Assembly (NCBI GenBank): GCA_002104945.1
Contig: MCFH01000046.1
Span: forward strand, 186,001 to 250,000
Direction: 5' to 3'
DNA length: 64,000 nucleotides
Source of the DNA: Piromyces finnis
Lineage: Eukaryota; Neocallimastigomycota; Neocallimastigomycetes; Neocallimastigales; Neocallimastigaceae
In this document: one piece after another, positions 29,236 to 40,186 of the stretch
Position numbering within the stretch: position 1 is the first letter of the stretch
Layout of the letters: every line of letters begins with the position of its first letter
Program-made: the position numbers and the translations under genes
Notes under the pieces: model-generated
Told to the model about the DNA's origin: nothing
The model's input: only the letters and a program-made list of their open reading frames with translations
Database searches by the model: none

Positions 29236-32200
29236 ATGGCACAGTAAGTATCTATATTTGATATAAAATAAGATTTAAAATTATTTATAAAATAAACAAT
29301 ATATTAAAAATTGTATATTATAAAATTAAAATCCTACAAATATCGAATAAATAATAATTTTATTTTATAATGAAAAAAAATACAAATAGAATCCTAGTGC
29401 AATCAAAAACAATTAAGGATACTTCATTACATGTTAAGCTTCCTTTAAAGAGACATGCTTATGGCTATCCATTCTTACCATTTTATTGTATTTGGGTATA
29501 TTTAATTTTATTCCATTACAATTCTATATTTGGTTCTATTGAAGCCGCTTACGTTTCTCTTATTGGTGTAGCAACAATTCATGCTTTGGTATTTTTAATT
29601 TGTCAATGGAGTATTAGTATCAAGGCTAAATTGACTTGTAAAACTGTATATACTGAAAATATAATATATAATTATTATTACTTTTTTTTTTTATTTTAAT
29701 ATATAATATATAATTTTATTTTAAAGAATAATTTAAAAGTTTGCTAATACAATATTCATATGAAACCAATTTTAAATCAATACTTTGATATAGGTTTCTG
29801 ATATAAAAGTTGCAGATGTAATCAAGGTCATTCCAATTGCCAATCATGGATCTGGTGCTTTTTGTGATATTAAGAGATCATATGTTGATTCTTCAGATGG
29901 AAAGGTATTATTATATTATATTATATTATATAATTTAAATTTCAGATATTAATATTTTTATCATTTTATTTTCTTCATAATATTAATAATAGACTGAAAT
30001 TATTTATTTCTTTTTCCAAAAAAGAAAATACATTTGGGACGAAGAAAAGAAAAGCTTTAAGAAACTTGATTTTATATGTAATAATGATGTTTCTATTGAA
30101 CATTACAAGGAAAAATATGGTTTAGTTTCTGAAAAGGAAATTCAATTTGTTAAGCAAAAATATGGTGAAAATAAGTAAGATAATCTATTGAATTATAATT
30201 TATCTATATTATAATGTCTTAAAAAATAACTTTTTTATATTAAATTATATATGAAGTTTTGATATTCCAATTCCTCCATTTATGGATTTATTCAAGGAAC
30301 ATATTGTTGCTCCATTATTTGTTTTCCAAATTTTCTGTGTTGCTCTTTGGTTCTTAGATGAAATGTGGTACTATTCATTATTTACATTAGTTATGCTTTT
30401 TGTTTTTGAATCTACACTCGTTTTCCAAGTAATTCTAAAGCTTCATTAATATATATAATAATGATTCACAACTATATATAAATATATTTATAAATACAAA
30501 ATTATTATATAATTTTTTTTAACTAATTAATTATGTTTTTTTTCTCCATATTAACTATTTTAAACAATGAATTTAATTCTCAATTTTTTTTAACTTAATG
30601 ATATATATTTCGAAATTAATAGAGACTTAGAAATTTAAAAGAAATGCGTTCAATGGTTATGACTCCATATTCAATCAATGTTTATCGCAAGAATAAATGG
30701 GTTAAAGTAATGACTGATCAATTATTACCTGGTGATTTAGTTTCAGTTGTTAATCCAAAGAATGACGAACAACAAGTTCCATGTGATTTACTTATTATAA
30801 ATGGATCATGTATTGTCAATGAAGCTATGCTTTCAGGTGAATCTACTCCACAATTAAAAGAATCTATTGAAGTTCTTGACACTGATACAATTTACAATAT
30901 TAACAAGCAAAAAAATAATACCCTTTATGGTGGTACTAAAGTTCTTCAAGTTGTTCAACCAGAAAAATACCCAATTGAAGCACCACCAGATAATGGTTGT
31001 CTTGCTACTGTTCTTAGAACTGGTTTTGGTACTTCTCAAGGTAAATTAGTTCGTACTATTATTTATAGTACTGAACGTGTTTCTGCCAACAATTGGGAAT
31101 CATATGTCTTTATTCTTATTCTTCTTGTTTTTGCCATTTTTGCTTCTGCTTACCTTTGGATTGAAGGTAGTAAGAATGAGTTACGTAAGCGTAATAAGCT
31201 TATTTTAGATTGTATCTTGACTTTAACATCAGTTGTTCCCCCAGAACTTCCAATGGAACTTTCTCTTGCTGTTAATAATTCACTTATTGCTCTTTCTAAA
31301 CTTTTTATTTTCTGTACTGAACCATTCCGTATCCCATATGCAGGAAAAATTGATGTTTGTTGTTTCGATAAAACTGGTACTTTAACAAAAGAAGATTTAA
31401 TTGTTGAAGGTATTAGTGGCATTAAGAATGATTCAAAGGAAATTAAAAGTGTTGATGCAAGTCCAGAAGAAACTAATTTAGTTATCGCAGCAGGACATTC
31501 TCTTGTTCTTGTTGATAAAAAGGTTGTTGGTGATCCAATGGAAGTTGCTGCTTTAAAGGCTACTAAGTGGACTTTAGATAGTAATGATATTGTAATTGAA
31601 AAGAATGTTGAAACTAAGGGTAAGAAGAGAATCATTAGAATTAATCGTAGATTTGCATTTTCATCAGCTCTCAAGCGTATGTCTACCATTGCTACTCTTC
31701 AAGATTCTAATGGTGCTTCAAGTATCTTTGTTGCTACAAAGGGTGCACCTGAAGTTTTAAAGCCAATGTTTACTTCAGTTCCAAGTTATTATGATGATTT
31801 ATACAAATACTGGGCTAGAAATGGTAGTCGTGTTATTGCTCTTGGTTATAAAAAAACCAACTTAAATGTTTCAGCTATTCGTAATATTACTAGAAATGAA
31901 GTCGAATGTGATTTAACTTTTGTTGGTTTCCTCTTATTTGAATGTCCATTGAAGGAAGATTCTGCAGAGGCTATTGATATGTTAAATAATTCTTCTCATC
32001 GTGTTGTTATGATTACTGGTGATAATGCCTTAACAGCTTGTCATGTTGCTAAGCAAGTTGAAATTGTAAAGAGACCAGTATTAATTTTAGATAAGCATGA
32101 TAATAAATTACAATGGCAAAATATTGATGAATCTTTAACTATTGATATGGAACCAGATAGTGAAACTATTGATTCTAGAATTTATGAGCATGATCTTTGT

Positions 32201-33596
32201 ATTACTGGTAAGGCATTAAATGAAATTAAAGATAAGAAATGTTACAAAATTTTATTGCCTCGTATTTGGGTTTATTCTAGAGTATCACCAGTTGATAAGG
32301 AAACTATTGTATTAGCTCTTAAATCCAAAGGATTCTTTACTCTTATGTGTGGTGATGGTACTAATGATGTTGGTGCTTTAAAACAAGCTCATGTTGGTGT
32401 TGCTTTACTTAACTGTACTAAGGAAGATTTAGAAAAAATCCAAAAAAGAGCTATGGAAGAAAGAAGATTACAACTTATCAAACAACAACAAGAATTATAT
32501 GCCAAATGGGGTGTTCAACCACCACCAAATGCTTTTGGTGGCAATGTTAATAACCAAACTATGCAACAACAAAAGATTCAAAAGATGCAAAAAGATTTAA
32601 TGGATGGTCTTGATGAAGATGTTCCAGTTATTAAATTTGGTGATGCTTCTGTTGCCTCTCCATTCACTTCAAAAATATCTTCTGTTATGTCTGTTGTTAA
32701 TATTATTAAACAAGGTCGTTGTACTCTCGTTGCCACTAACCAAATGTATAAGATTTTAGCCTTAAATTCTTTAATTAGTGCATACAGTCTTTCAGTTTTA
32801 TATTTAGCAGGTATTAAACAAGGTGACTGGCAAGCTACTATTGCTGGTTTCTTAATTACTATTTGTTTCTTTGGTGTTGCTAAATCTAAGCCATTAGATA
32901 GATTATCAAAAGAAAGACCACAAACCAATATTTTTAGTATTTATTTGATGATTTCTATTTTCGGTCAAGTTTTCGTTCATCTTGCTTCTTTAATTTATAT
33001 TCGTATGGAAGCTATTAAATATTCTGAAGAAATGGAAGAAGAAATTGATTTAGATTCTGCTTTCAAACCAACTCTTTTGAATAGTGCTGTCTATTTAATT
33101 TCCTTAATGATGCAAATTTCCACTTTTGCTATTAACTATGAAGTAATTTTTTAATAAAAATTATATTTAATTAATTATATATATAAAATATATTAATTTT
33201 ATGTTATATATTATATCTTTTATATGAACATCTAGGGTCGTCCATTCAGAGAAGGTATCCGTGAAAATAAGCCATTATTCAACAGTTTACTTATGGTTAC
33301 TGCCATTGCTGTCGCTGCTGGTTTAGAATTATCTCCATCATTAAATGAAAAGATGCAATTAGTTCCATTCCCAGAAGAAGTAATTTTATTATTATTATTA
33401 TTAATATTATTATTACTATTATTGTTAAGGATAAATATTAATTTTTTTTTTTTTTTTTTAAATACTTTAAATATAGTTCAAGATTAAGTTAGTTTCAACT
33501 ATGGCTTTTGATTTCTTTGGTGCGGGTTTTATTGAAGTTGTCTCAAAGAAATTATTCTGTAATGATAAACCAAAGAAAGAATTATTATTAGAATAA
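29236..33596 (+). CDS. SPF1: P5A-type ATPase Spf1/ATP13A1 (ER transmembrane-helix dislocase)
   Basis: Eight exons read by eye: 29236-29243, 29390-29637, 29810-29904, 29993-30174, 30257-30428, 30623-33142, 33236-33379 and 33477-33596, about 1,160 residues, close to the family length of roughly 1,200. The tiny first exon (MA plus CA) joins the second as [20 protein letters not shown]. Motifs: [10 protein letters not shown] in the actuator domain, the P5A signature [13 protein letters not shown] in the membrane helix before the phosphorylation site, [13 protein letters not shown] with the phospho-Asp, [24 protein letters not shown], and the hinge [20 protein letters not shown]. Hydrophobic helices flank the catalytic domains and fill the C-terminus. 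Spf1/ATP13A1 resides in the ER and removes mis-inserted or mistargeted tail-anchored and signal-like helices, so it matters for ER proteostasis. All catalytic residues are present. No canonical KDEL or KKXX tail is seen (ends KKELLLE). Confidence 0.95.
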
Positions 33597-34128
33597 GAAT
33601 TTTTCTTAAAAAAAAAAACAACAAATAATATAAATACGTATATATTAATTTTTTAAATCTACATAAAATTTTAAGAAAAGATAATAGAATGTTAATATTT
33701 TTTATCATAATAAGGAATATTTCATACATAGAGAATAAATAACATAAGGGAAATGTTTTATAAAAAAAATTTTTTTTATTTATCTATTTTCAGAATAAAA
33801 AAAAAAATAAAATAAAAATTAATAATAAAATTTCTTTTATTTATATAATTAAAACTCTTAATAAACATAAATAATAATAATAAATAATAAAAATAATAAT
33901 AATAAATAATAAAAATAATAATAATAAACTAATTTAATTATAAAAAAACTTGGATTATAAGGATTTTTATTTATTAAATATAAATATATAAATATATATT
34001 ATTATCAAAGAATATAAATAATATAAAAAATGGTAATTTATATATTTGAATTTGAATAGTAATAATTTAGTTAGTTATAATTCCAATCTAGTATATAATT
34101 GTACAAAAATATTCTATAAAGGAAGATA
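33597..34128. other. Intergenic: Spf1 3' flank and LINE target region
   Basis: AT-rich with AATA-type short repeats near 33,870-33,925. No gene seen. The LINE inserted at its right edge. Confidence 0.6.
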
Positions 34129-34140
34129 TATAAAATTTAA
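34129..34140. repeat. Left target-site duplication of the LINE
   Basis: TATAAAATTTAA immediately before the LINE leader. The same 12 bases follow the poly(A) tail at 39836-39847. An extra A on the left makes 13 bp possible but cannot be told apart from the tail. Confidence 0.85.
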
Positions 34141-35037
34141 TCCCTCTTGGGAACGTGCCTTCATTTATTTAATAAATGTAGTTTCTCAAGGGGGTCTACT
34201 CATGCTCATGGTACTGAGAGAGTAGAAAGAATTAAATCCAAGTATTGCGCAATGGATGCTTGGTGCCCTCTTAGGAACGTGCCTTCATTTATTTATTAAT
34301 GGAGTTTATCAAGGGGGTCTACTCATGCTCATGGTACTGAGAGAGTAGAAAGAATTAAATCCAAGCATTGCGCAATGGATGCTTGGTTAGTCTTTAAGGG
34401 AAAATTATTAGGACTAAGCTCATGGTACTGAGCGATTAAAAAACATTTTATTCATCGAATTTAAGTATTTGATGAATAAGTTGAATGTTTGATATTCAGG
34501 TAAGTTTGTATAGTATTTAATTAGAAGAGTAATACATTTTGTTGCTGTATTTTTTTCTTTTATTCATGTATTCATGTAGTACTACTCTTCTCTTGTAAGA
34601 ATCCAATGTAGTCAACTTTAGCATTTGCATTGTATTTTTATATTCATGTAGCTATTGTTGTATTGTTTCTTGTAAGAGACTGATTCACTCTACATCATGT
34701 AAAAATACTATTCACAAGCTTTCTGGTGTCGACATTCTTGATTCAAATTTTTTACCAATTTAAATATTTAATGAAAAGTAAAGTCAAACAATTTTAGTGT
34801 CAAAAAGCGAATCGAATTTACTAACAACAAACCAAAACTAGAATTTTTAAAGAAAATTTACAACTAGAATTCAAAAAAAAAAAAAGAAACTTTAAACAAA
34901 GCATCGTAACAATTTTTGTTCTATCCAGTACTTTTAAGAAGAGAGAGAGAGACAGATTTTTTTCCATATACGTTATATTTGTAATTTTTATTAGTATTTA
35001 TTTTATATTCAATATTTTTTAATTAGAATTTATTATC
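34141..35037 (+). promoter_or_regulatory. LINE 5' leader with duplicated structured unit
   Basis: About 900 bases, clearly less AT-rich than the flanks. Two copies of a unit of about 124 bp start at 34142 and 34266. Each can form a stem from TCTACTC and GAGTAGA with an inner CTCA/TGAG pairing, and an 8-bp stem near its 3' end: CCAAGTAT/ATGCTTGG in copy 1 (with one G:U) and CCAAGCAT/ATGCTTGG in copy 2. A third partial copy of the CTCATGGTACTGAG hairpin is at 34418-34433. A 9-bp stem TTATTCATC/GATGAATAA spans 34448-34479. Tandem 5' units in other LINEs (monomers, A-modules) act as internal promoters; that role here is inference. Confidence 0.7.
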
Positions 35038-38000
35038 ATGTCAGTCCTTTATATTAAAGATAAGAATTATATCAGACGTGGTACCCGGTCTTATGGTATC
35101 CCCTTAGATGATATTCGCTCCTTCTTTATCCGTGGTATTCGATCATGGTCAGTAAATATGCTATGGGAAAAACTCGAGGTTATTCTAGAAGATAAATTTA
35201 ATTCAGTTATTAGTGTTAAATATTTTCAGACTTTCAATGATCACTTTTTCTTAGTCAAGGTTCATGGTTCATCGAAAGATTGTATTAAAATCTTACACAT
35301 GTTAAAGAAGAAACTTTCAGTTACCTCAATTTCCTTTTCAGCTCGTAGTAGAAGGAATCACAAATACACTTTTTCCACTCTCAAACGTAAAATTTTAGTT
35401 TCTAATAAACATCAACATTCTATTCAACAATCATTTCAACAATCAGTTCAACAATCTCATCAACAATCCGATCTTCAACTAGATCTTCAACAAGATCTTC
35501 AACAAGTTTCCAATCATGAAAATATTCCAGATCTACAGCAAACACAATTTCAATCTCAACATTCAACAATTAATTCTAATAGCTCTATCAACTCTGATAA
35601 CAGTTCAATAGTTGATAGTTCTTCAGTTTCACAGCCATCTAGTAATAGTTCTACTTATTCCTCTGATGCATCATCCATTAATAACGATGACTTTAATAAT
35701 AATAATAATAGCAACGATTCTTCCTCATCCAACAAGCCTGATAACTTTTCTTTTTGTCTTAGTTGGAACACCAATGGGTGGAATCACGAAAAGAGAGATA
35801 GTATTAGCTATTTCACAGCTATTTTCAAACCATTATTTTTATGTTTCCAAGAAACTGGTAATGGTTCTGGATCGAATACAGATTATCCTTGTCGTGTTAC
35901 TTTGCGAAACTATAGACACTTTTTCAAGAAAGCTGACGAATCAGTTCCGGGAATGAGAGGTTTATATTTAGGTTTTCACAATTCATGTCAAGCCTCACTT
36001 GAAAACTTCTCTGGAAAGTATATTATTTCTATTTATACTTTTAGTCTCTGGAATAGATTCAAATGCTCGATTGGAAATGTTTATATGCCTCATAGTCATC
36101 ACAACATCTATGTTGATCATGCAAAGTTAGAAGTTCGCTTGTGGTTACAAACTCATTCATCCCATCCATCGATTCTTGTTGGTGATTTTAATATGTCTAA
36201 AGTAAAATTATCCAACTGGTTATCAACTAATGGATTAGGAGATTGGGAAATTCTTCCGCTTAGAGGGTCTACTATCTCTTGGACTCGAGGTGATCAATCT
36301 TCCGACATTGACCATGCTCTTATCAATTCGAAGATGAAAGATCTTATTCACTCAGGATCATTTATAAATAATTTTTATCCTGTATCAGACCATAAGCCAC
36401 TTCTTATTAATGGTAAAATTATTCCTATGGAAGATTTTTCTAATGACTTTAATGTTCCTAAGAAAATTCTGAAATGGAATAGATTAAAATGTATTGAGGA
36501 AAAGGAATCTATTCTCAGTCATAATAAATTCCAAATACTTTCAGCAAAATCCAACGATCCTAATGTTTCTACAGATGAACTTTCCAAAGAGTTTACTTCA
36601 ACTGCTTTTTCAATTGCAGACGAGCTCAGTATTACTTCAGCAAATAATGTTATAAAGTCTTCATTTCATATTTCACAACAAATTTTTAATCTTCAAAAAA
36701 TCAAAATGAAGTTGTATAAGAGATTTAAAAAAGAAAGAATTTATGATATAGATGAATTTATTAAAAGAATTAAAATCTACCGTAAACTCATTGATTACAT
36801 CCACAAAAGATGTAATGAATTTAGGAAGCAAGAATATCTTCATTGGATTAAAACAGGATGTGAGTATATGAAGAGTCATAATCCTAAGAAGGCCTGGAAA
36901 TGGATCAAGAAAACTGCAAAAATTGGAAAAGATTCTTTCTTTATTGCTCAACCAATTAAAAATAAAAATGGAGAATTAGTTGTTGCTACGGAAGAACAAC
37001 TAGATGTGTGGCATGATCATTTCGAAAATCTTGCATCAGACCCAAGTGGTGTAAGTCTTGATTTGGAGCATTGGTATGAAGAACCAACGAATAAACGTTT
37101 TTCACTTCCTATGCTTGATGAGTGGGATATCAACCAAGATATTAGTATTGATGAAGTCAAGTCAGCTATCCTCACTACTCCAAATTATAAAGCATCAGGT
37201 CCGGATGGTATTCCAATTGAATTTTACAAAGCATTAGTTCCATCAAGTAATGATTCTAATAATGCTACAGATAATAATTCTTCTGGTAATACTACTTCAG
37301 ATAATGATGCTCATGGTTTAAATTTTATTCTTAAATTATTCAACCGTATTTGGGATGGAGATTTCCCCAACTCATGGAATGAATCCAGTATTGTTTCTAT
37401 TCCTAAGAAGGGAGATTTGACAGATTGTGATAACTATCGAGGTATATCACTTATCAATAATGGTATTAAGTTGATTTCCAAAATTGTCACCACTAGAATC
37501 TCAGAATATGGTTTAAAGAATAATTTCATTAGACCTGAACAATTTGGTTTTCGAAAAAAAGAAGAAAGTATTAGTCTCTTCATTTCAATCCAAGAAATAT
37601 GCCGTAGACGTCAATTAGATAATAAAGAGACATATTTGGCCTTTTTAGATCTCAGGAAAGCATACGATTCAGTCCCAATCGGTAATATTCTCCATAAATT
37701 AGATTGTTTAGGAATCCGAGGTAAGAGTCTACAATTTATCAAAAATTTATATTTAACATCTAAGGCTAATGTCAAATTAGATGGACAATTCTCGAAATCT
37801 TTTGATGTGAAGAAAGGAGTCCGTCAAGGTTGCCCTCTTTCTCCTATTCTCTTTAATCTCTTTATTAATGATATATTTAGAGAGTGCGAAGATCTAGGAG
37901 TCAGTTTAGGTGACACTCGATGCTGTGGTGGACTTTTTGCAGATGATATAGTTATTTGTGCTCCAACAAGAGGATGCTTAAAAAAGATGCTTAGAAGAGT

Positions 38001-39561
38001 TAATGAATGGGCATTGTATAATGAAATGGAATTTGGTATCCAGAAATGTTCAACGATGGTGATTCGTCCTGAATCAATAGAAAATCAGAACAAGAGAGAT
38101 CCAACATTTTACTTAGCAGGACAACCCATTCCAACTACTGATTGTTATACTTATCTTGGTGTTCCATTTGATAAGAATCTGTCCCTTAAACCAGTAATTA
38201 AAGCTCTTAATAACAAGGTTTTGAAAGGGCTTTTCTCAGTCAGTAAATTCTTAAGAAATCCTAATATTCCTATTCCTTTCAAAAAACTAGTACTTAACTC
38301 ACAAGTGATTAGCAGAGTTTCATACTTTGCACCATTACTTGGATCCAACAAAGCTAGGTCTAGGATTGCTCAGAAGCATGTTAACAAAGGAATACGATGG
38401 GTTGCCGGAGTTCATAAAGCTGTATCGTTTATATCTTTATACTCTATTTCAAAAGATTTGAATATTCCTCCATTGTCAGCCAAATGTGCGTTAGCTCAGG
38501 TTAGATGTTTTAACAAATGGAAAAACTCAAATTGTATTATCTCACACCTTGTCAATTACATTCCTAAATTTAGAAAATACACGTGGTGCAAATCAAGTAG
38601 GACACTTGATAAAAAATTAAAGAAACATGGAGATGTTAAAGCAATTAAAAACTTTTATTGGAAAGATCTCAAAGGGAATTCAATCAAAGCGCAATATTAT
38701 GATGATAATAAATTTATTGAAACTAAAGATTTTATTAAATTATGTTATGAGTACCCAGAGTTTGCCTATGGCTTCTACTGGCTATTGAAAGCAAGAAGCG
38801 GATACAAGTTGGATGCTAGAGTTGCCAAAGCTGCCAAATTTGTTGATCCAGTTTGTCCTAACTACTGTCCATGTTGCAAGTGTGGAGATCAAAGTATTAA
38901 ACATTGGTTATTAGATTGTCCAACATTTAGAGATATCCGTATTAAACATTATGATTCTATAGTCCAGCTATTAAATTTTTTCAGTCAACGTAATTCCAAT
39001 AGTCCTATCAATAATAATGAAATTGATAATATCAGTAGAGATAGTAATAACATTAATAGTAATAGTAACAATAGTAGTAATAACAATAGTAATAGTAACA
39101 ATAGTAATAGTAACAATAGTAATAATAACAATAATAGAAATAATAATATTAGTAATGATAGCAATAGTGAAGATAATAATTCTAATTTAGATAGTAATTT
39201 AGTTAATGATAGTAATAGTTCTAATAATCCGGTGAATATTAATGTGTATGATTATTCTAGTGTGTGCAGTAAAATATTTAAATTCCTTCTTGGGGGAAGA
39301 AGTTTTAACAATATTAATTACAATTCAAGGGAATGGAAAGAACTTTGTAAGCGTCAGATTCAATCTGGTACTAACGAAGGAACACCATTCTTGACGGTAA
39401 CCGCGGAACTTCTAACCAAAATCATGCCTTTTGCTATTGGCCAGCAATGGTCAATGTTCAAAAGGTTTGAAGCAACATCCAAGAGCGTCAATGCTGAAGA
39501 AACAGTAAGACAGGCCAGGAGGGCCAGCGCAACCAATGGAGATCATAATTTTGTTCCATGA
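35038..39561 (+). CDS. LINE polyprotein: APE endonuclease, reverse transcriptase, zinc knuckle
   Basis: A single 1507-residue ORF with no stop or frameshift. Residues 1-120 form a compact basic region of unknown family. Residues about 125-235 are Gln/Ser/Asn-rich. The apurinic-type endonuclease follows (about 240-460) with LSWNTNGWN, CFQETGNGSG, VGDFNMSK and SDHKPL. The RT domain (about 690-1010) has ASGPDGIPIEFYKAL, VSIPKKGDLTDCDNYRGISL, EQFGFRKKEES, FLDLRKAYDSVP, GVRQGCPLSPILFNLFINDI and the catalytic FADD in GLFADDIVICAP. A C-terminal Cys/His motif (CPCCKCGDQSIKHWLLDC) follows, then a long Asn/Ser tract and a conserved tail. The protein nicks target DNA and primes cDNA synthesis from the nick. 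A Ser/Asn/Asp-rich insert (about residues 737-760) lies inside the RT fingers region between FYKALVPSS and LNFILKLF, probably in a surface loop. No separate ORF1 is seen; the N-terminus may take its RNA-binding role. Confidence 0.95.
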   Translation: MSVLYIKDKNYIRRGTRSYGIPLDDIRSFFIRGIRSWSVNMLWEKLEVILEDKFNSVISVKYFQTFNDHFFLVKVHGSSKDCIKILHMLKKKLSVTSISFSARSRRNHKYTFSTLKRKILVSNKHQHSIQQSFQQSVQQSHQQSDLQLDLQQDLQQVSNHENIPDLQQTQFQSQHSTINSNSSINSDNSSIVDSSSVSQPSSNSSTYSSDASSINNDDFNNNNNSNDSSSSNKPDNFSFCLSWNTNGWNHEKRDSISYFTAIFKPLFLCFQETGNGSGSNTDYPCRVTLRNYRHFFKKADESVPGMRGLYLGFHNSCQASLENFSGKYIISIYTFSLWNRFKCSIGNVYMPHSHHNIYVDHAKLEVRLWLQTHSSHPSILVGDFNMSKVKLSNWLSTNGLGDWEILPLRGSTISWTRGDQSSDIDHALINSKMKDLIHSGSFINNFYPVSDHKPLLINGKIIPMEDFSNDFNVPKKILKWNRLKCIEEKESILSHNKFQILSAKSNDPNVSTDELSKEFTSTAFSIADELSITSANNVIKSSFHISQQIFNLQKIKMKLYKRFKKERIYDIDEFIKRIKIYRKLIDYIHKRCNEFRKQEYLHWIKTGCEYMKSHNPKKAWKWIKKTAKIGKDSFFIAQPIKNKNGELVVATEEQLDVWHDHFENLASDPSGVSLDLEHWYEEPTNKRFSLPMLDEWDINQDISIDEVKSAILTTPNYKASGPDGIPIEFYKALVPSSNDSNNATDNNSSGNTTSDNDAHGLNFILKLFNRIWDGDFPNSWNESSIVSIPKKGDLTDCDNYRGISLINNGIKLISKIVTTRISEYGLKNNFIRPEQFGFRKKEESISLFISIQEICRRRQLDNKETYLAFLDLRKAYDSVPIGNILHKLDCLGIRGKSLQFIKNLYLTSKANVKLDGQFSKSFDVKKGVRQGCPLSPILFNLFINDIFRECEDLGVSLGDTRCCGGLFADDIVICAPTRGCLKKMLRRVNEWALYNEMEFGIQKCSTMVIRPESIENQNKRDPTFYLAGQPIPTTDCYTYLGVPFDKNLSLKPVIKALNNKVLKGLFSVSKFLRNPNIPIPFKKLVLNSQVISRVSYFAPLLGSNKARSRIAQKHVNKGIRWVAGVHKAVSFISLYSISKDLNIPPLSAKCALAQVRCFNKWKNSNCIISHLVNYIPKFRKYTWCKSSRTLDKKLKKHGDVKAIKNFYWKDLKGNSIKAQYYDDNKFIETKDFIKLCYEYPEFAYGFYWLLKARSGYKLDARVAKAAKFVDPVCPNYCPCCKCGDQSIKHWLLDCPTFRDIRIKHYDSIVQLLNFFSQRNSNSPINNNEIDNISRDSNNINSNSNNSSNNNSNSNNSNSNNSNNNNNRNNNISNDSNSEDNNSNLDSNLVNDSNSSNNPVNINVYDYSSVCSKIFKFLLGGRSFNNINYNSREWKELCKRQIQSGTNEGTPFLTVTAELLTKIMPFAIGQQWSMFKRFEATSKSVNAEETVRQARRASATNGDHNFVP

Positions 39562-39795
39562 CAAAATTTTGATCTTTGGCTCGGTGTCCCATTGGAAGTC
39601 AAATACAATTATTATACTTTAGTATGATAGTGGCTTTCTTACTTTAATTAAAATTACTAGAATACATTATACCCAATTTTTATTCATTTGTGTTTATTTA
39701 AACATATTTTTTTTATTTTTATTTATTTTTAATTTTTTATTACATGTATTATAATTTTAATTAAATTAATAATAAAGTTTAAAATATTTGATGCC

Positions 39796-39835
<40 letters not shown>

Positions 39836-39840
<5 letters not shown>

Positions 39841-39847
39841 AATTTAA
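39836..39847. repeat. Right target-site duplication of the LINE
   Basis: TATAAAATTTAA directly after the poly(A) tail, identical to 34129-34140. Confidence 0.85.
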
Positions 39848-40186
39848 AAATTTTATTAATCTTGACCAAACTTTTAATTAATAAAAAAAAATTATTATAT
39901 TATAATTAATTGAATATGTTTAAAGAAACTATTTTATTATTATTAATATTTTACTTTTATTATATCTAAATTTATATATGAGTTATTATGAATTGGTTCT
40001 CTTTTCTATTATAAAAAAAAGAAAAGTGTCTATTTATTCCATTCCATTTATATTTTAAATATATTATTAAAAATTACAACTAAAATAAAATTATAAGAAA
40101 GAAAAAATAGGAAGATTTAGAATTCAATCTAATAAAACTAATAAAATTCAAAATTGGTAGGAAAAGGCGTTCTTTCTTATGTATGT

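Larger units (their letters stand above)
34141..39835 (+). mobile_element. Full-length non-LTR retrotransposon (LINE) with poly(A) tail
   Basis: The element has all the parts of a recent LINE insertion: a structured 5' leader, one long intact ORF (35038-39561) with endonuclease and reverse transcriptase, a 3' untranslated region of about 235 bases, a run of about 37 A residues (39799-39835), and flanking 12-13 bp direct repeats. There are no LTRs. An APE-type endonuclease upstream of the RT places it in the broad L1/Tad-like range rather than the R2-like range. Clade cannot be settled by eye. The intact ORF and matching duplications suggest a young copy. Confidence 0.93.

Noticed and set aside
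34141-34520. Hammerhead or HDV-like ribozyme at the LINE 5' end
   Set aside because: The stems are clear, but I could not fit a hammerhead core or an HDV double-pseudoknot. Only generic structure is claimed.
34141-39847. LTR retrotransposon or endogenous virus
   Set aside because: No long terminal repeats, no protease, integrase or envelope; an APE endonuclease, poly(A) tail and short duplications indicate a LINE.
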